Shown: piece by piece, positions 16,739 through 24,895 of the stretch
Position numbering within the stretch: position 1 is the first letter of the stretch
Layout: the number at the start of each line of letters is the position of its first letter
DNA from: Candidatus Kapaibacterium sp.
Lineage (GTDB): Bacteria > Bacteroidota > Ignavibacteria > Kapaibacteriales > HRBIN21
DNA length: 64,000 nt
Direction of reading: 5' to 3'
NCBI GenBank assembly: GCA_025059875.1
Contig: JANXCT010000001.1
Coordinates: 310,001-374,000 of the forward strand
Translations under genes and position numbers: made by a program
The notes under the pieces: generated by a model
Seen by the model: only the letters and a program-made list of their open reading frames with translations
Databases searched by the model: none
Told to the model about the DNA's origin: nothing

Positions 16739-18724
16739 TCAATCGTAGGGGATGACGGAATTGCCCTTCTGCAGAGCTTTCTGCAGAGCTATCTGGACTG
16801 CTCGGAGGGCATCCTCGGCGCTCATGTGCCGCCGGAGGTCAGTGAGACCTATGCTGAGAGTCAAGCTCAGCCGGTGTCCCTCAAACGAGAACACGGTTGT
16901 AGCAACCTGCTTTCGGACTCCCTCTGCCCAGAGTTGGGCATGGGTGAGCTCCATGCCCGGCAAGAGCAGCCCGAGCATGTCTTCAGCTAGGTAGCCAATC
17001 AAGTCGCAGGGGCGTACTTGCGCGCGCAGCAGTGGGACGACATGGCCACTGAGGAGTGTGCGCATCTGCGCCAAACTTAGTCCAGCAAGAGAGCCATAAC
17101 GGTCTACCTGGAGGGCGCAGAGGACGGCGGCACCCCGTAGACAGGCGATCCGCTCTATCTCTTCCGCTATTCGGTGTCGGAATCCTTGTTCGGTCCACAG
17201 CCCTTGGTGCGCCGAGAACCAGAGTCCTCCGCGGAGTTGTTCCTGCCAGTAGCGGTGCTCTAAGATTCCACCGACCCAGCAGCTTACGGTCTCCAGCAGC
17301 TCCTCCTCTTGTGGAGCCAATGGTTCGGTGAGTTCACAGTAGAGCGCTCCGTAGGCATGCGTTTCAGAACGGAGCGGGAAGGCGTAGGCGTAAGATGAAG
17401 CAGCCAGCAGTGGCTCGTTGGGATGGAGGCGGAAGCGATGGGCTGATTCATTCCATCGCTGTGGCTCACCAGAGTAGATGGCGGCCCCAATGAGCGTTCC
17501 CTCTAAGAGGCAGAGCACGTCTTGAAGTGACGACCATGATTCGGGGGCACGTAGAGCGGCAACCCTCCATCCTCGGTGAGCCGGGCTGTAGAGGCAGAGT
17601 AGTGCGACTGGGGCCGGCACAAGCTGAACGAAGAGCTCGAGGAGCCCTTGCTCAAAGGTACCGTTCGGTGCTGAGCGGAGGTCCCACAAGGAGGTGACGG
17701 ACTCCCACACTTTTGCCTTCTGGCGCAGCTCATAGTGCTGGATGTAGTTCTGCAGGAGCCCGCCAATCAGGAGGACGATATGTCCCAGGAGGCTTACGGT
17801 CGTTGCCGTATAGGCGTGGGGTTGGTCGCTGTCCAAGCATAGGACACCAACGGGGCGATTCTGTAGCAGGATTGGGACCCCTACAAAGGAGCTCGTCTTC
17901 GCTGGTTCCCGGTAGTAGGGGAGGAGCTCTAACTCTGCTGTGGGCTGGATTTCGGTGACGATCTCTGCCCGCCCTTCTGAGGCGATTTGGCTGACGATAT
18001 CACGCCCGAGGGAGATTCTCCGAGGGTCAGCGCGGAAGAGCTCGGGAATGTCAGACTGCCAAGCTTCCAAAAAGAGCGCCTGCCGCTCGGCATCGAGCCA
18101 GAAGAGGGCTGCGGTCCGTGTTGGGGTGATGAGGCGCACGAGGGTGAGGACCCGTTCAATGAGAGCGCGGAAAGCATGCCGGGGCTCCGCTGGGGCTGCC
18201 GCAGGGGCGATGACGAACTCGGGGAGGCTGACCGCCCGAATACGTGCAGGCGGTGCTAGCGGAGGCGATGTTGGTTGCTGTTGGGCTGGTTGGGCTGGGA
18301 CGGATGGGGTAGCGGCCTCTTGGCGCGGCCGGCGTCCAACGATCCGGACGCTGGAGATAGGGTCAGCGAACTCCACAGTCTCGAGGGATTCGGTATCAGC
18401 GTCAGCAGGGCCTTCGGTGGTAGTGAAGGCCTCTGCAAAGTCGTCGAAGATGAGGCGAGTGCCACGGCTTTCTTGCTGGACGGTCTTCCGGAGTCGGGCG
18501 GCTTGGGAGCGTAGAGCTGAAGCTGGGGGTAGCCCATCTCCAAAGCGCTGAGACAGCAGCACGAAGAAAGCAACGGCTCCCAGCAGGGCAGCAGAGACCC
18601 CGATGAGGCGAACAGCGGCATCGTCGAGCGCGAGAGCAATGAGGAGGCCCAAGAGAATGACGCCAGCAGCGAGCCAATCAATCGGGGTAAGGAGGCGCAG
18701 GAGGCGCTTCACTTCCTCAACCAT
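16739..18724 (-). CDS. Membrane GAF-domain protein with degenerate GGDEF domain
   Basis: 661 residues. Two transmembrane segments lie near the N-terminus (about 18-62: WLAAGVILLGLLIALAL, then LIGVSAALLGAVAFFVLL), then an Ala/Pro-rich linker (about 130-175), one clear GAF domain (about 195-340), a second GAF-like region (about 365-500), and a C-terminal domain shaped like GGDEF (about 505-655). At the place of the catalytic GGDEF signature it reads YLAEDMLGLLLPG, so diguanylate cyclase activity is very unlikely. The domain may bind nucleotide or only dimerise. A sensory role at the membrane is inferred. Its 5' end overlaps the stop of the upstream lipoprotein gene by 16 bp. Confidence 0.75.
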   Translation of the reverse strand: MVEEVKRLLRLLTPIDWLAAGVILLGLLIALALDDAAVRLIGVSAALLGAVAFFVLLSQRFGDGLPPASALRSQAARLRKTVQQESRGTRLIFDDFAEAFTTTEGPADADTESLETVEFADPISSVRIVGRRPRQEAATPSVPAQPAQQQPTSPPLAPPARIRAVSLPEFVIAPAAAPAEPRHAFRALIERVLTLVRLITPTRTAALFWLDAERQALFLEAWQSDIPELFRADPRRISLGRDIVSQIASEGRAEIVTEIQPTAELELLPYYREPAKTSSFVGVPILLQNRPVGVLCLDSDQPHAYTATTVSLLGHIVLLIGGLLQNYIQHYELRQKAKVWESVTSLWDLRSAPNGTFEQGLLELFVQLVPAPVALLCLYSPAHRGWRVAALRAPESWSSLQDVLCLLEGTLIGAAIYSGEPQRWNESAHRFRLHPNEPLLAASSYAYAFPLRSETHAYGALYCELTEPLAPQEEELLETVSCWVGGILEHRYWQEQLRGGLWFSAHQGLWTEQGFRHRIAEEIERIACLRGAAVLCALQVDRYGSLAGLSLAQMRTLLSGHVVPLLRAQVRPCDLIGYLAEDMLGLLLPGMELTHAQLWAEGVRKQVATTVFSFEGHRLSLTLSIGLTDLRRHMSAEDALRAVQIALQKALQKGNSVIPYD

Positions 18725-19752
18725 CCTCGCTGCACGAGGCGAAATTCCACATACGAGTTCGCCGTCTGGCGGATGTTCTCCGTCCGCTGCTGGAGAGTGT
18801 CGCGGAGCAGCACCTCAAAGCGGGACTGGAGCCGCACTTCTTTTGCAACGGTGTAGCCCTGTTGCGCATCGGCCAGGATTCGACCTCTGCCAGACAGCGA
18901 TGCTTGCCGGAGCTCTACCTGTAGCGGGCCCTGCTGGAGACGGCGCTGTTGTGGCCGGGAGCGGAGCACCGCGTGAATCTCTAAGAGTTGGCGACCACCC
19001 ATAGGGCGGGCACCAACAATTCGGTACTCCGCTGTGTTCTGAACGGGGAACATCGCTGCAAGGACGTCCGAGTACTCGTGACGCCATGTCCGAGTGGTAT
19101 CCAGAGGTGCTGTGGGGAAGGCAACGTACTCTTGCTGCAGGGGCAGGTACATCTGCTCCTCCAGTTGGCGTTCCATGAGTGGCTCCAATGCTTCTGGTAT
19201 GGTGTCAGTACTCAGTTGCCGGAGACGGCGGAGGACAGCGTCGAGCCCGAAGACGGAATCAATGCGCCCATCGGGTGTGACGAGCATACGCACCTCAGTC
19301 CCTAGTAGCGCCGATAGGTGGGCAAACTCTGGGTTCGTCCGGTCACCAGCACTTCGGGAGTCGTACGCAAAGCTTCGCGCAGTCCCGTTAGTGTCAGGGA
19401 GAGTGAAGCTGGCAATCAAGGTGTCAATTCGCAAGCCTACTTCGATGCGTCCATCGGGCCGAATGGCGTGGATGACTTTTCGGTAGAACTGCCGTACGGC
19501 GCTTGTGTGCCGCATCGTGTCTTGGATGAGCGTGTCCAGCCGTATCATCCAGTAGTCGTACCACTCCGTTGGCTGGACGGCGTAGCGGAGTGTTTCTGGT
19601 AGGGTTACACGCTCGACAGGGATGAGGGAGTCACCAGCGGAGAAAGGTTCTACGTTGGATTCAGCTTGCGGAGCCTGCTGTGGACGGCAGGATGGGATGA
19701 GGAGGTAGCTGATCGCTGCGGCAATTGCTACTCTTCTCGCACAAAGCGCCAT
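18709..19752 (-). CDS. Predicted lipoprotein of unknown function, related to its upstream neighbour
   Basis: 347 residues with a lipoprotein signal: hydrophobic stretch AIAAAISYLLIPSC, lipidation Cys at about residue 22, then RPQQ. The mature part is all beta/alpha without known catalytic motifs. It resembles the DUF6263-type proteins of Bacteroidota: conserved-looking LSALLGTEVRMLVTPDGRID followed by a long helix and a beta-rich C-terminal half. The gene immediately upstream has the same plan (SAVLAAELEILFSSYGDI at the equivalent place), so I read the pair as diverged duplicates. It overlaps that neighbour by 25 bp. Confidence 0.6.
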   Translation of the reverse strand: MALCARRVAIAAAISYLLIPSCRPQQAPQAESNVEPFSAGDSLIPVERVTLPETLRYAVQPTEWYDYWMIRLDTLIQDTMRHTSAVRQFYRKVIHAIRPDGRIEVGLRIDTLIASFTLPDTNGTARSFAYDSRSAGDRTNPEFAHLSALLGTEVRMLVTPDGRIDSVFGLDAVLRRLRQLSTDTIPEALEPLMERQLEEQMYLPLQQEYVAFPTAPLDTTRTWRHEYSDVLAAMFPVQNTAEYRIVGARPMGGRQLLEIHAVLRSRPQQRRLQQGPLQVELRQASLSGRGRILADAQQGYTVAKEVRLQSRFEVLLRDTLQQRTENIRQTANSYVEFRLVQRGWLRK

Positions 19753-20735
19753 GTAAGCATAGTCTGCACGGTTTGACGGAAGGGAGGCGAGCCACCAGTG
19801 GGGGCGGCGGTGTATTCAGTGTGGGCATGGAGCTGTGAGCGTAGGATGAGGCCCCGCGGAGCCAATTCTACGGTGATTTGGGCGTGCCCCTTGCCGTCGC
19901 TGATGGTAACAGGAGACGGGCCAGCATTTGGTAGCCACGCTGTGGACGACAGCGGTACAAGCGCGGGCAGAACCCCAACCAGGATGCGGGTTGTGTCCGT
20001 AGTCTGAGAGATGAGGACCCGTGCCGTATCGCGCCATTCAATTCCTTCCAGCCACAGTGTGACGACTCGTTGCCATATGGAGTCCTCGCGTACTCGAATG
20101 CCGGGGACAATCCCTTTGTGAAGGTCGAACAGCAGTGCCCACCGCCCGTCAGAGACAGCAGCAAGCTTTGCTGGAAGCTCTGGGGACTTCTCGCCGAGCT
20201 CGTCCCGGAGATATAACCGCAGCCACTCTAGTTGCTCGCCTCGGATGTGAGCTATGTCCCCGTAGCTGGAAAAGAGGATTTCCAGCTCTGCAGCGAGCAC
20301 GGCAGAGATGTATTCCAGGTCGGGATGGCGACGGCGAAGCTTTTCGGGAGCTTGGCTGTCAAACTCTACGACGACCGTGTCTTGCTGGAAGCGGTACTGC
20401 AGCCTCTCCACGCGGCATGCCACATCTGTCATGTCATGCTCACGACTGCTGAAGGCATAGAGTCGCAGGAGATAGGTGACCTCACGCTGCCACTCTTTGA
20501 CAGAGCCGTCGGCAAAGGAGAGTCGGCCACGGGTCTGTTCCCGGAGTTCCCAGTATCGGATTCGTCCTACGGGGATGGAGGCTAGGAGCCGTGGACGAAT
20601 CGGCTCCCGTACGGCTGGCGGTTCCCCTGCCACTTGTGCGGTTGAAGGTAGCGCCCACCAGCACGCCGTCCAGACGCTCCAGAAGATGCCGGAGCACAAC
20701 AGTTTCGCTCCCTGATACCAGGGGAGCGCGCGCAC
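19728..20735 (-). CDS. Secreted protein of unknown function, diverged duplicate of the next gene
   Basis: 335 residues from a GTG at 20735. The frame is open further upstream, but only inside ndk. A TTG at 20702, preceded by GGGAG, is an alternative start. The N-terminus looks like a signal peptide (KLLCSGIFWSVWTACWWALP, cleavage near STAQVAGE). The mature domain has a long beta-rich N-terminal half, then ISAVLAAELEILFSSYGDI and a helix WLRLYLRDELG, matching the layout of the lipoprotein encoded just downstream. No enzyme motif is visible. It lies 13 bp after the ndk stop, so it is probably cotranscribed with sucD-ndk, without an obvious functional link. Confidence 0.6.
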   Translation of the reverse strand: MRALPWYQGAKLLCSGIFWSVWTACWWALPSTAQVAGEPPAVREPIRPRLLASIPVGRIRYWELREQTRGRLSFADGSVKEWQREVTYLLRLYAFSSREHDMTDVACRVERLQYRFQQDTVVVEFDSQAPEKLRRRHPDLEYISAVLAAELEILFSSYGDIAHIRGEQLEWLRLYLRDELGEKSPELPAKLAAVSDGRWALLFDLHKGIVPGIRVREDSIWQRVVTLWLEGIEWRDTARVLISQTTDTTRILVGVLPALVPLSSTAWLPNAGPSPVTISDGKGHAQITVELAPRGLILRSQLHAHTEYTAAPTGGSPPFRQTVQTMLTWRFVREE

Positions 20736-20748
20736 ATATGGGATAGCG

Positions 20749-21180
20749 CTACGGCGAATCGTGGTCCACCAGTTCCGTAAGGCTGAAGAAGAAGGCAATC
20801 TCGCGAGCTGCGCTATCAGGCGAGTCAGAGCCATGGATGGCATTCTCTCCCTTGGAGGTCCCGAAGCGATGGCGGATTGTATTCGGAGCTGCTTCTGCAG
20901 GGTCGGTGGCACCAATCAGTTCCCGAAAGTCCTCCACTGCACGCTCTTTCTCGAGGACCATGGCAACGACTGGCCCGCTACTCATGAAGAGCGTCAGGTC
21001 TCGGAAGAAGGGGCGACCACGGTGGACCTCGTAGAAGCGCTCTGCCTGCTCGAGAGTGAGGCGGACCAACTTCATGCCGACGATTCGGAACCCTGCTTGG
21101 GTGATAGCAGTGATGATGTCGCCGATGAGGTTGCGGCGTACGGCGTCTGGCTTGATGATGGCCAACGTACGCTCGCTCAT
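20749..21180 (-). CDS. ndk: Nucleoside diphosphate kinase
   Basis: Transfers the gamma phosphate between nucleoside tri- and diphosphates through a phosphohistidine. The frame is open up to 21732, but the real start is the ATG at 21180 ([20 protein letters not shown]), giving 143 residues, the standard length. The active His is at 116 in [25 protein letters not shown] and NTIRHRFG are also canonical. The start overlaps the sucD stop by 4 bp, a coupling that makes sense because succinyl-CoA synthetase produces NTP that Ndk redistributes. Confidence 0.97.
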   Translation of the reverse strand: MSERTLAIIKPDAVRRNLIGDIITAITQAGFRIVGMKLVRLTLEQAERFYEVHRGRPFFRDLTLFMSSGPVVAMVLEKERAVEDFRELIGATDPAEAAPNTIRHRFGTSKGENAIHGSDSPDSAAREIAFFFSLTELVDHDSP

Positions 21181-22154
21181 CGCTTCGAGCTCCGTTGGGA
21201 TGACGGACTCTTTGAAGAGCGACGTCTTGAGGGTGTACCGCGGTGCTGACGGTTGTGTTGCGCTACGACGGCCGCAACCGTTGCGCCGATCTGGGCAGGG
21301 GATTCTACTACAGTAATCCCTGCCGCCTCGAAGGCCGCAATCTTCTCTGCAGCCGTACCACGCCCGCCAGTGATGATGGCACCGGCATGTCCCATGCGGC
21401 GTCCCGGTGGGGCCGTCCGTCCGGCGATGAAGCCAATGACCGGCTTGTGCACGAACTGCCGCACGTACTCTGCTGCCTCCTCCTCTGCCGTGCCGCCAAT
21501 CTCTCCAATCAGCAGGATAGCGTCGGTGTCTGGGTCTTCGTTGAAGAGGGCTAGCAAGTCTACGAACGTAGAGCCGAGGACAGGATCGCCTCCAATTCCG
21601 ACACAAGTAGACTGTCCCAGCCCAGCATCCGTAATCTGCTTGACCGCTTCGTACGTCAGCGTCCCGCTCCGTGAGATGACACCAATTCGCCCAGGTCGGT
21701 GGATGTAGCCCGGCATGATCCCGATTTTGCATTCACCTGGGGTAATGATGCCCGGGCAGTTTGGCCCGATGAGGCGTGATCGGCTACCCGCAAGCACTTC
21801 GCAGACCCGCACCATGTCCCGCACAGGGATGCCCTCGGTAATGCAGACGATGAGGGGAATCTCGGCCTCTATCGCTTCCAGCAGTGCATCGGCAGCAAAA
21901 GGCGCAGGGACAAAGCTGACGATAGCTGTAGGATTCGTTGCCTCTACGGCCTCTCGGACGGTGTTGAAGACTGGAACGGGCTGTGGGAAGATGTCGTTGC
22001 CCCTTCCCGTATAGAGGATGCCACCTTTGCCTGGAGTGACACCACCGACGATCTGTGTCCCGTACCTGAGCATCTGCGCTGTGTGGAATGTCCCTTCGGT
22101 CCCTGTGATTCCCTGCACGATTACGCGCGTTGAGCGATTGACGAGGATGCTCAT
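21177..22154 (-). CDS. sucD: Succinyl-CoA synthetase (ADP/GDP-forming) alpha subunit
   Basis: Carries the phosphohistidine of the TCA-cycle enzyme that converts succinyl-CoA to succinate with NTP formation. I use the ATG at 22154 ([20 protein letters not shown]), the family N-terminus; a GTG at 22166 is in frame but lies nearer the promoter. Landmarks: CoA-binding [29 protein letters not shown], and the active His in [10 protein letters not shown]. The last 25 or so residues ([20 protein letters not shown]) are a basic Ser/Arg/Lys-rich tail beyond the usual end. No sucC lies next to it in the window. Confidence 0.95.
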   Translation of the reverse strand: MSILVNRSTRVIVQGITGTEGTFHTAQMLRYGTQIVGGVTPGKGGILYTGRGNDIFPQPVPVFNTVREAVEATNPTAIVSFVPAPFAADALLEAIEAEIPLIVCITEGIPVRDMVRVCEVLAGSRSRLIGPNCPGIITPGECKIGIMPGYIHRPGRIGVISRSGTLTYEAVKQITDAGLGQSTCVGIGGDPVLGSTFVDLLALFNEDPDTDAILLIGEIGGTAEEEAAEYVRQFVHKPVIGFIAGRTAPPGRRMGHAGAIITGGRGTAAEKIAAFEAAGITVVESPAQIGATVAAVVAQHNRQHRGTPSRRRSSKSPSSQRSSKR

Positions 22155-22188
22155 GTCCTTTACCACCTTCGAGGCTTTGTAAGCTCCG

Positions 22189-22196
22189 CAAACTTA
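22189..22196 (-). promoter_or_regulatory. Candidate -7 box of the sucD-ndk unit
   Basis: Reverse-strand TAAGTTTG, an exact TAnnTTTG match, about 35 bp before the sucD ATG and in the gap after the upstream TPR gene. The same 8-mer recurs before the HU gene, the fused Opp ATPase gene and the methyltransferase gene. Confidence 0.55.
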
Positions 22197-22223
22197 CAGC
22201 ACAGACAGCGAAGGCTTGTGGAC

Positions 22224-23345
22224 TTATGGAAAGTTTACAGGCAGCGCTATCGGCCGCGACCAGCGTAGCCACTGTGACCCACATGCTCGATATGCCCGCT
22301 GGAGCTCGGCTTCGGAGGACTCTTGTGGCTCTATTCCAAGAAGGCGTCGGAGGAGGTGGAGGTGGAGAAGCTCGAACCAGTACCCATGACGGTTAGCCCA
22401 TCGGAGGGCGCGTTGGAGGGAGTGGAGATGGTCCTTGGGGAGATGTCCGTGCGATAGTGCGGTGAGTTGGAGGTGTACCATGGTGGTGTAGATGAGTCCT
22501 CGCCGGTCCCCTATGCGTTGGAAGATGCGTTCGGCAGAATGCAGCCGCTCGGCAGCGGCGTCCCAGCGCCGAAGGAGGAGAAAGAGCATTGCCTCGCCCC
22601 ACAGGGTGTACGCGTAGCTGAGCCGCTCGCCAATGTGTTCGTAGTGGAGTCGGGCGACGGTGAAGAAGTGCTCTGCAGCCTCCCAATCTCCAAGGATGCG
22701 GTAGGCATTCGCAATCCCACATGCAGAGTAGGCAATTCCGAAGAGATCTTCCTCACGGAGAGCATTCCGATGTGCCTGCCAGTAGTAACGTAGCGAGCGC
22801 TTTGGGGCTCCTTGCATGCGAGACAGCCCGCCGAGAGCGCAGTAGAGGTAGGTTGGAGAACCCACCCGAGTGCGTCGGTAGAGCTCCATGGCTTGGCGGA
22901 GGTATCCCCAGGCTGAGCGGAAATCGCCGGCAAAGCGAAGAGTAGTGCCGAGAGCCCAGAGGGTGTGGAGAATACCCTCAGTGTCGTGCTGCCGCTGGTA
23001 TGTCTGGAGGGCCTGCTGCAGGAGCTGCTGTGCGGTCTTCAGGTCACCGAGGACGCGTAGTGACAGCGCCTTGCCGACAATGAGGTCCGTCGAGTCCTCT
23101 CTGCTAGTTTCTGTGACAAAGCGCTGGAGCTGTTCGTAGAGTTGGAGGGCGTGGCGGAATCTACCCAATAGTCGGAGGCAATGGGCGCGGTGGAGCTGAC
23201 AAGTGTACCACTCAGGCGTCTTTGGAGTCAATAGGGTAGCCAGCTGAGCATAGAGTCGAGCTGCTTCTCGGAAGCGCGCTTCGGCGTATGCGGCCTCTGC
23301 CCGTTCCCAAAGGGCGGGAAGGGCACGGGACAACGTGGGTGGCAT
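22224..23345 (-). CDS. TPR-repeat protein
   Basis: 373 residues built almost entirely of tetratricopeptide-like helix pairs, for example ALWERAEAAYAEARFREAARLYAQL, HRAHCLRLLGRFRHALQLYEQL (shortened here) and GIANAYRILGDWEAAEHFF. No signal peptide or extra domain is seen, so it probably acts as a cytoplasmic protein-interaction scaffold. I set the start at the ATG at 23345, which overlaps the previous stop as TGATG; an upstream in-frame start at 23375 would intrude into that gene. Function and partners cannot be read from the sequence. Confidence 0.72.
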   Translation of the reverse strand: MPPTLSRALPALWERAEAAYAEARFREAARLYAQLATLLTPKTPEWYTCQLHRAHCLRLLGRFRHALQLYEQLQRFVTETSREDSTDLIVGKALSLRVLGDLKTAQQLLQQALQTYQRQHDTEGILHTLWALGTTLRFAGDFRSAWGYLRQAMELYRRTRVGSPTYLYCALGGLSRMQGAPKRSLRYYWQAHRNALREEDLFGIAYSACGIANAYRILGDWEAAEHFFTVARLHYEHIGERLSYAYTLWGEAMLFLLLRRWDAAAERLHSAERIFQRIGDRRGLIYTTMVHLQLTALSHGHLPKDHLHSLQRALRWANRHGYWFELLHLHLLRRLLGIEPQESSEAELQRAYRACGSQWLRWSRPIALPVNFP

Positions 23346-23773
23346 CAGCGAAACATCTCTTTGATCATGCCCCACGTGCGGCGAATCCCGCTGGTGTTAT
23401 AGGCTACGGTAACAGTGGGGCTGTAGGAAGTCGTGCCGTCTTTCCCAACGATCTTGATGCGGTAGGTGTACAGACGCTGCTCCGGTGCCGTGGGTCGGAG
23501 TACGTCGCGGTCTTCGTAGGTGTAGGTGGCAGGAGCTCCTTTCGGAGTGACAGTCGTTAGGGTGCGGAACTCCTGTGAATTGCCATGTGAGCGCTCGACT
23601 TCGTAGCGCGCTACCCCTTCCTCGCGGCTCACACGCCACTCAACCACGATTGCGTTACCCTGCGGTCGGGCGGTGAAGCTTTCAATGACGACAGTAGCGG
23701 CCGTGGCGGCCACCGTTGCCAGCAGGCCTACCGCAGCGACCAGCTGTACATGTTGCCCCATCGCCACTGCCAT
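23345..23773 (-). CDS. Small secreted fibronectin-III-like protein
   Basis: 142 residues with a hydrophobic N-terminus (LVAAVGLLATVAATAAT) that is a signal peptide or anchor, followed by a single FN3-like beta sandwich. The sandwich shows IVVEWRVSREEGVARYEVER, then YTYRIKIVGKDGTTSYSPTVTV. Such a domain commonly occurs in surface proteins of this phylum, but no sorting domain follows. The protein ends in an amphipathic helix, RRTWGMIKEMFR. It lies 8 bp downstream of tRNA-Arg and overlaps the TPR gene (TGATG), so tRNA, this gene and the TPR gene may share a transcript. A second ATG at 23761 is a possible start. Confidence 0.65.
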   Translation of the reverse strand: MAVAMGQHVQLVAAVGLLATVAATAATVVIESFTARPQGNAIVVEWRVSREEGVARYEVERSHGNSQEFRTLTTVTPKGAPATYTYEDRDVLRPTAPEQRLYTYRIKIVGKDGTTSYSPTVTVAYNTSGIRRTWGMIKEMFR

Positions 23774-23781
23774 ACTCTGTG

Positions 23782-23855
23782 CGCACCCGCAGGGACTCGA
23801 ACCCCGAACCTTCTGGTCCGTAGCCAGACGCTCTATCCAATTGAGCTACGGGTGC
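23782..23855 (-). tRNA. tRNA-Arg (anticodon ACG)
   Basis: 74 nt folding as a complete cloverleaf on the reverse strand. The acceptor stem GCACCCG pairs with CGGGTGC. The D arm is AGCTCAATTGGATAGAGC. The anticodon stem TCTGG/CCAGA closes the loop CTACGGA, whose anticodon is ACG (read as ICG for CGU, CGC and CGA). The T arm holds GGTTCGAGTCC-type bases (GGGTTCGAGTCCC). The discriminator base is G and the 3' CCA is not encoded. It starts only 5 bp after the rpsT stop, an unusually tight tRNA/ribosomal-protein arrangement. Confidence 0.95.
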
Positions 23856-23860
23856 GCTCT

Positions 23861-24145
23861 CTATGCTGTGCCGCTCTGCGCGGCTAAGCGTTGCCGAAGT
23901 GTTTGGACGAAAGAAGCCAGACGCGATTTTCTGTTTGCCGCCGCGTTTGGATGGAGGACTCCGCGAGCTGCTACCCTATCGAGTATGCTGTAGGCTCGGC
24001 GCAGGAGCTGTTCGGCCTCTTCGAGCGTCGTTGCTTGCAGGACAGCTTTCATGGCCTCTTTGACCAACCGCTTATTGCGGCGGTTGTATTGACGCCGCTT
24101 CTCCGATTGCCGAACGCGCTTCTTCGCCGAGCGATGGTGTGGCAT
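23861..24145 (-). CDS. rpsT: 30S ribosomal protein S20
   Basis: Small-subunit protein bS20 that binds 16S rRNA. 94 residues from the ATG at 24145 (MPHHRSAKKRVRQSEKRRQY), preceded by GAAAGAGG; six residues upstream another start is possible but does not match the family. Conserved features: the basic RRQYNRRNKRLVKEAMKAVL helix, the central LDRVAARGVLHPNAAANRKS and the C-terminal helix. It has its own candidate promoter at 24182-24189 and is followed 5 bp later by tRNA-Arg. Confidence 0.96.
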   Translation of the reverse strand: MPHHRSAKKRVRQSEKRRQYNRRNKRLVKEAMKAVLQATTLEEAEQLLRRAYSILDRVAARGVLHPNAAANRKSRLASFVQTLRQRLAAQSGTA

Positions 24146-24181
24146 TAGCGTGCCTCTTTCCAACTACAAGCTCGCGGGGCG

Positions 24182-24189
24182 CAAAATTA
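24182..24189 (-). promoter_or_regulatory. Candidate -7 box of rpsT / tRNA-Arg
   Basis: Reverse-strand TAATTTTG, an exact TAnnTTTG match, overlapping the stop codon of the endonuclease V gene and about 36 bp before the rpsT ATG. Confidence 0.55.
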
Positions 24190-24891
24190 CGCACTCCTCT
24201 CTATCGCGGAAGGGCTTCGTCGAGCGCTTCGGGAGAGGCGCTTGCTCAGAAGGTCGGCAAGGCGGATTGGTTCGGGAAGTCGATGGCCGCGGCAGCATTG
24301 CAACACTACCTCGACCGCGGAGGGGAGGTCTACGCGGTGCCCGACTGAAATGTAAACTGGCCTCGCGCGCGATCGAGTGCGAAGAGCAAGGGCAATTACC
24401 TCACCTCTGTCCCATACAGGGGCTGTCACACCTACGGTGTCTGCGAGATGTTCAGCTTGCCCGCAGAGGAGAGACTTTGCGCACCCGATGCTAGGGATAT
24501 CGGCCAGTACCCCGATGTGCGAGGCAATCCCGAAGCGTCGTGGATGGGCAATCCCCTGACCGTCACAGAGGATGACGTCCGGCTGTGCACGGAGCAGCTG
24601 GAGAGCTCCCAGTAGTGCGGGGGCTTCTCGGAAGCTGAGGAGCCCAGGGATGTAGGGGAACTCCTCCGGACAGACGGCGATTGCGCTCTCCGCCACTTCT
24701 AGCGAGGGTAGCCGCAGAGAGACAGCAACGCCATAGATGTTCTTACCATCATAGGCAGCGTCCAGCCCTGCTACGATACTGACTGTGTCCGGCAACTGGC
24801 GTTCTCGACAGACCTGTTGTGCCCACTGGCGTTGGAGCTCTATGGCCTCTTCAACGGAGACCTTCCACTGCACCGTATGATGGCCAACCAT
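24187..24891 (-). CDS. nfi: Endonuclease V (deaminated-base repair)
   Basis: Cleaves DNA (or RNA) next to deoxyinosine/inosine. 234 residues from the ATG at 24891; upstream in-frame codons to 24996 fall inside the preceding gene. Diagnostic motifs: AGLDAAYDG with the first catalytic Asp, the wedge segment FPYIPGLLSFREAPALL carrying the strand-separating PYIP and the catalytic Glu, and CDGQGIAHPRRFGIASHIG with the second Asp. The gene starts 4 bp after the stop of the giant surface-protein gene, but its function is unrelated to that neighbour. Confidence 0.95.
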   Translation of the reverse strand: MVGHHTVQWKVSVEEAIELQRQWAQQVCRERQLPDTVSIVAGLDAAYDGKNIYGVAVSLRLPSLEVAESAIAVCPEEFPYIPGLLSFREAPALLGALQLLRAQPDVILCDGQGIAHPRRFGIASHIGVLADIPSIGCAKSLLCGQAEHLADTVGVTAPVWDRGEVIALALRTRSRARPVYISVGHRVDLPSAVEVVLQCCRGHRLPEPIRLADLLSKRLSRSARRSPSAIERSA

Positions 24892-24895
24892 GGAC

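Noticed and set aside
20749-21732. 327-residue open frame extending ndk upstream
   Set aside because: The upstream part is the antisense of nothing but the out-of-frame sucD coding region; Ndk starts at 21180 with the family N-terminus and overlaps the sucD stop by 4 bp.
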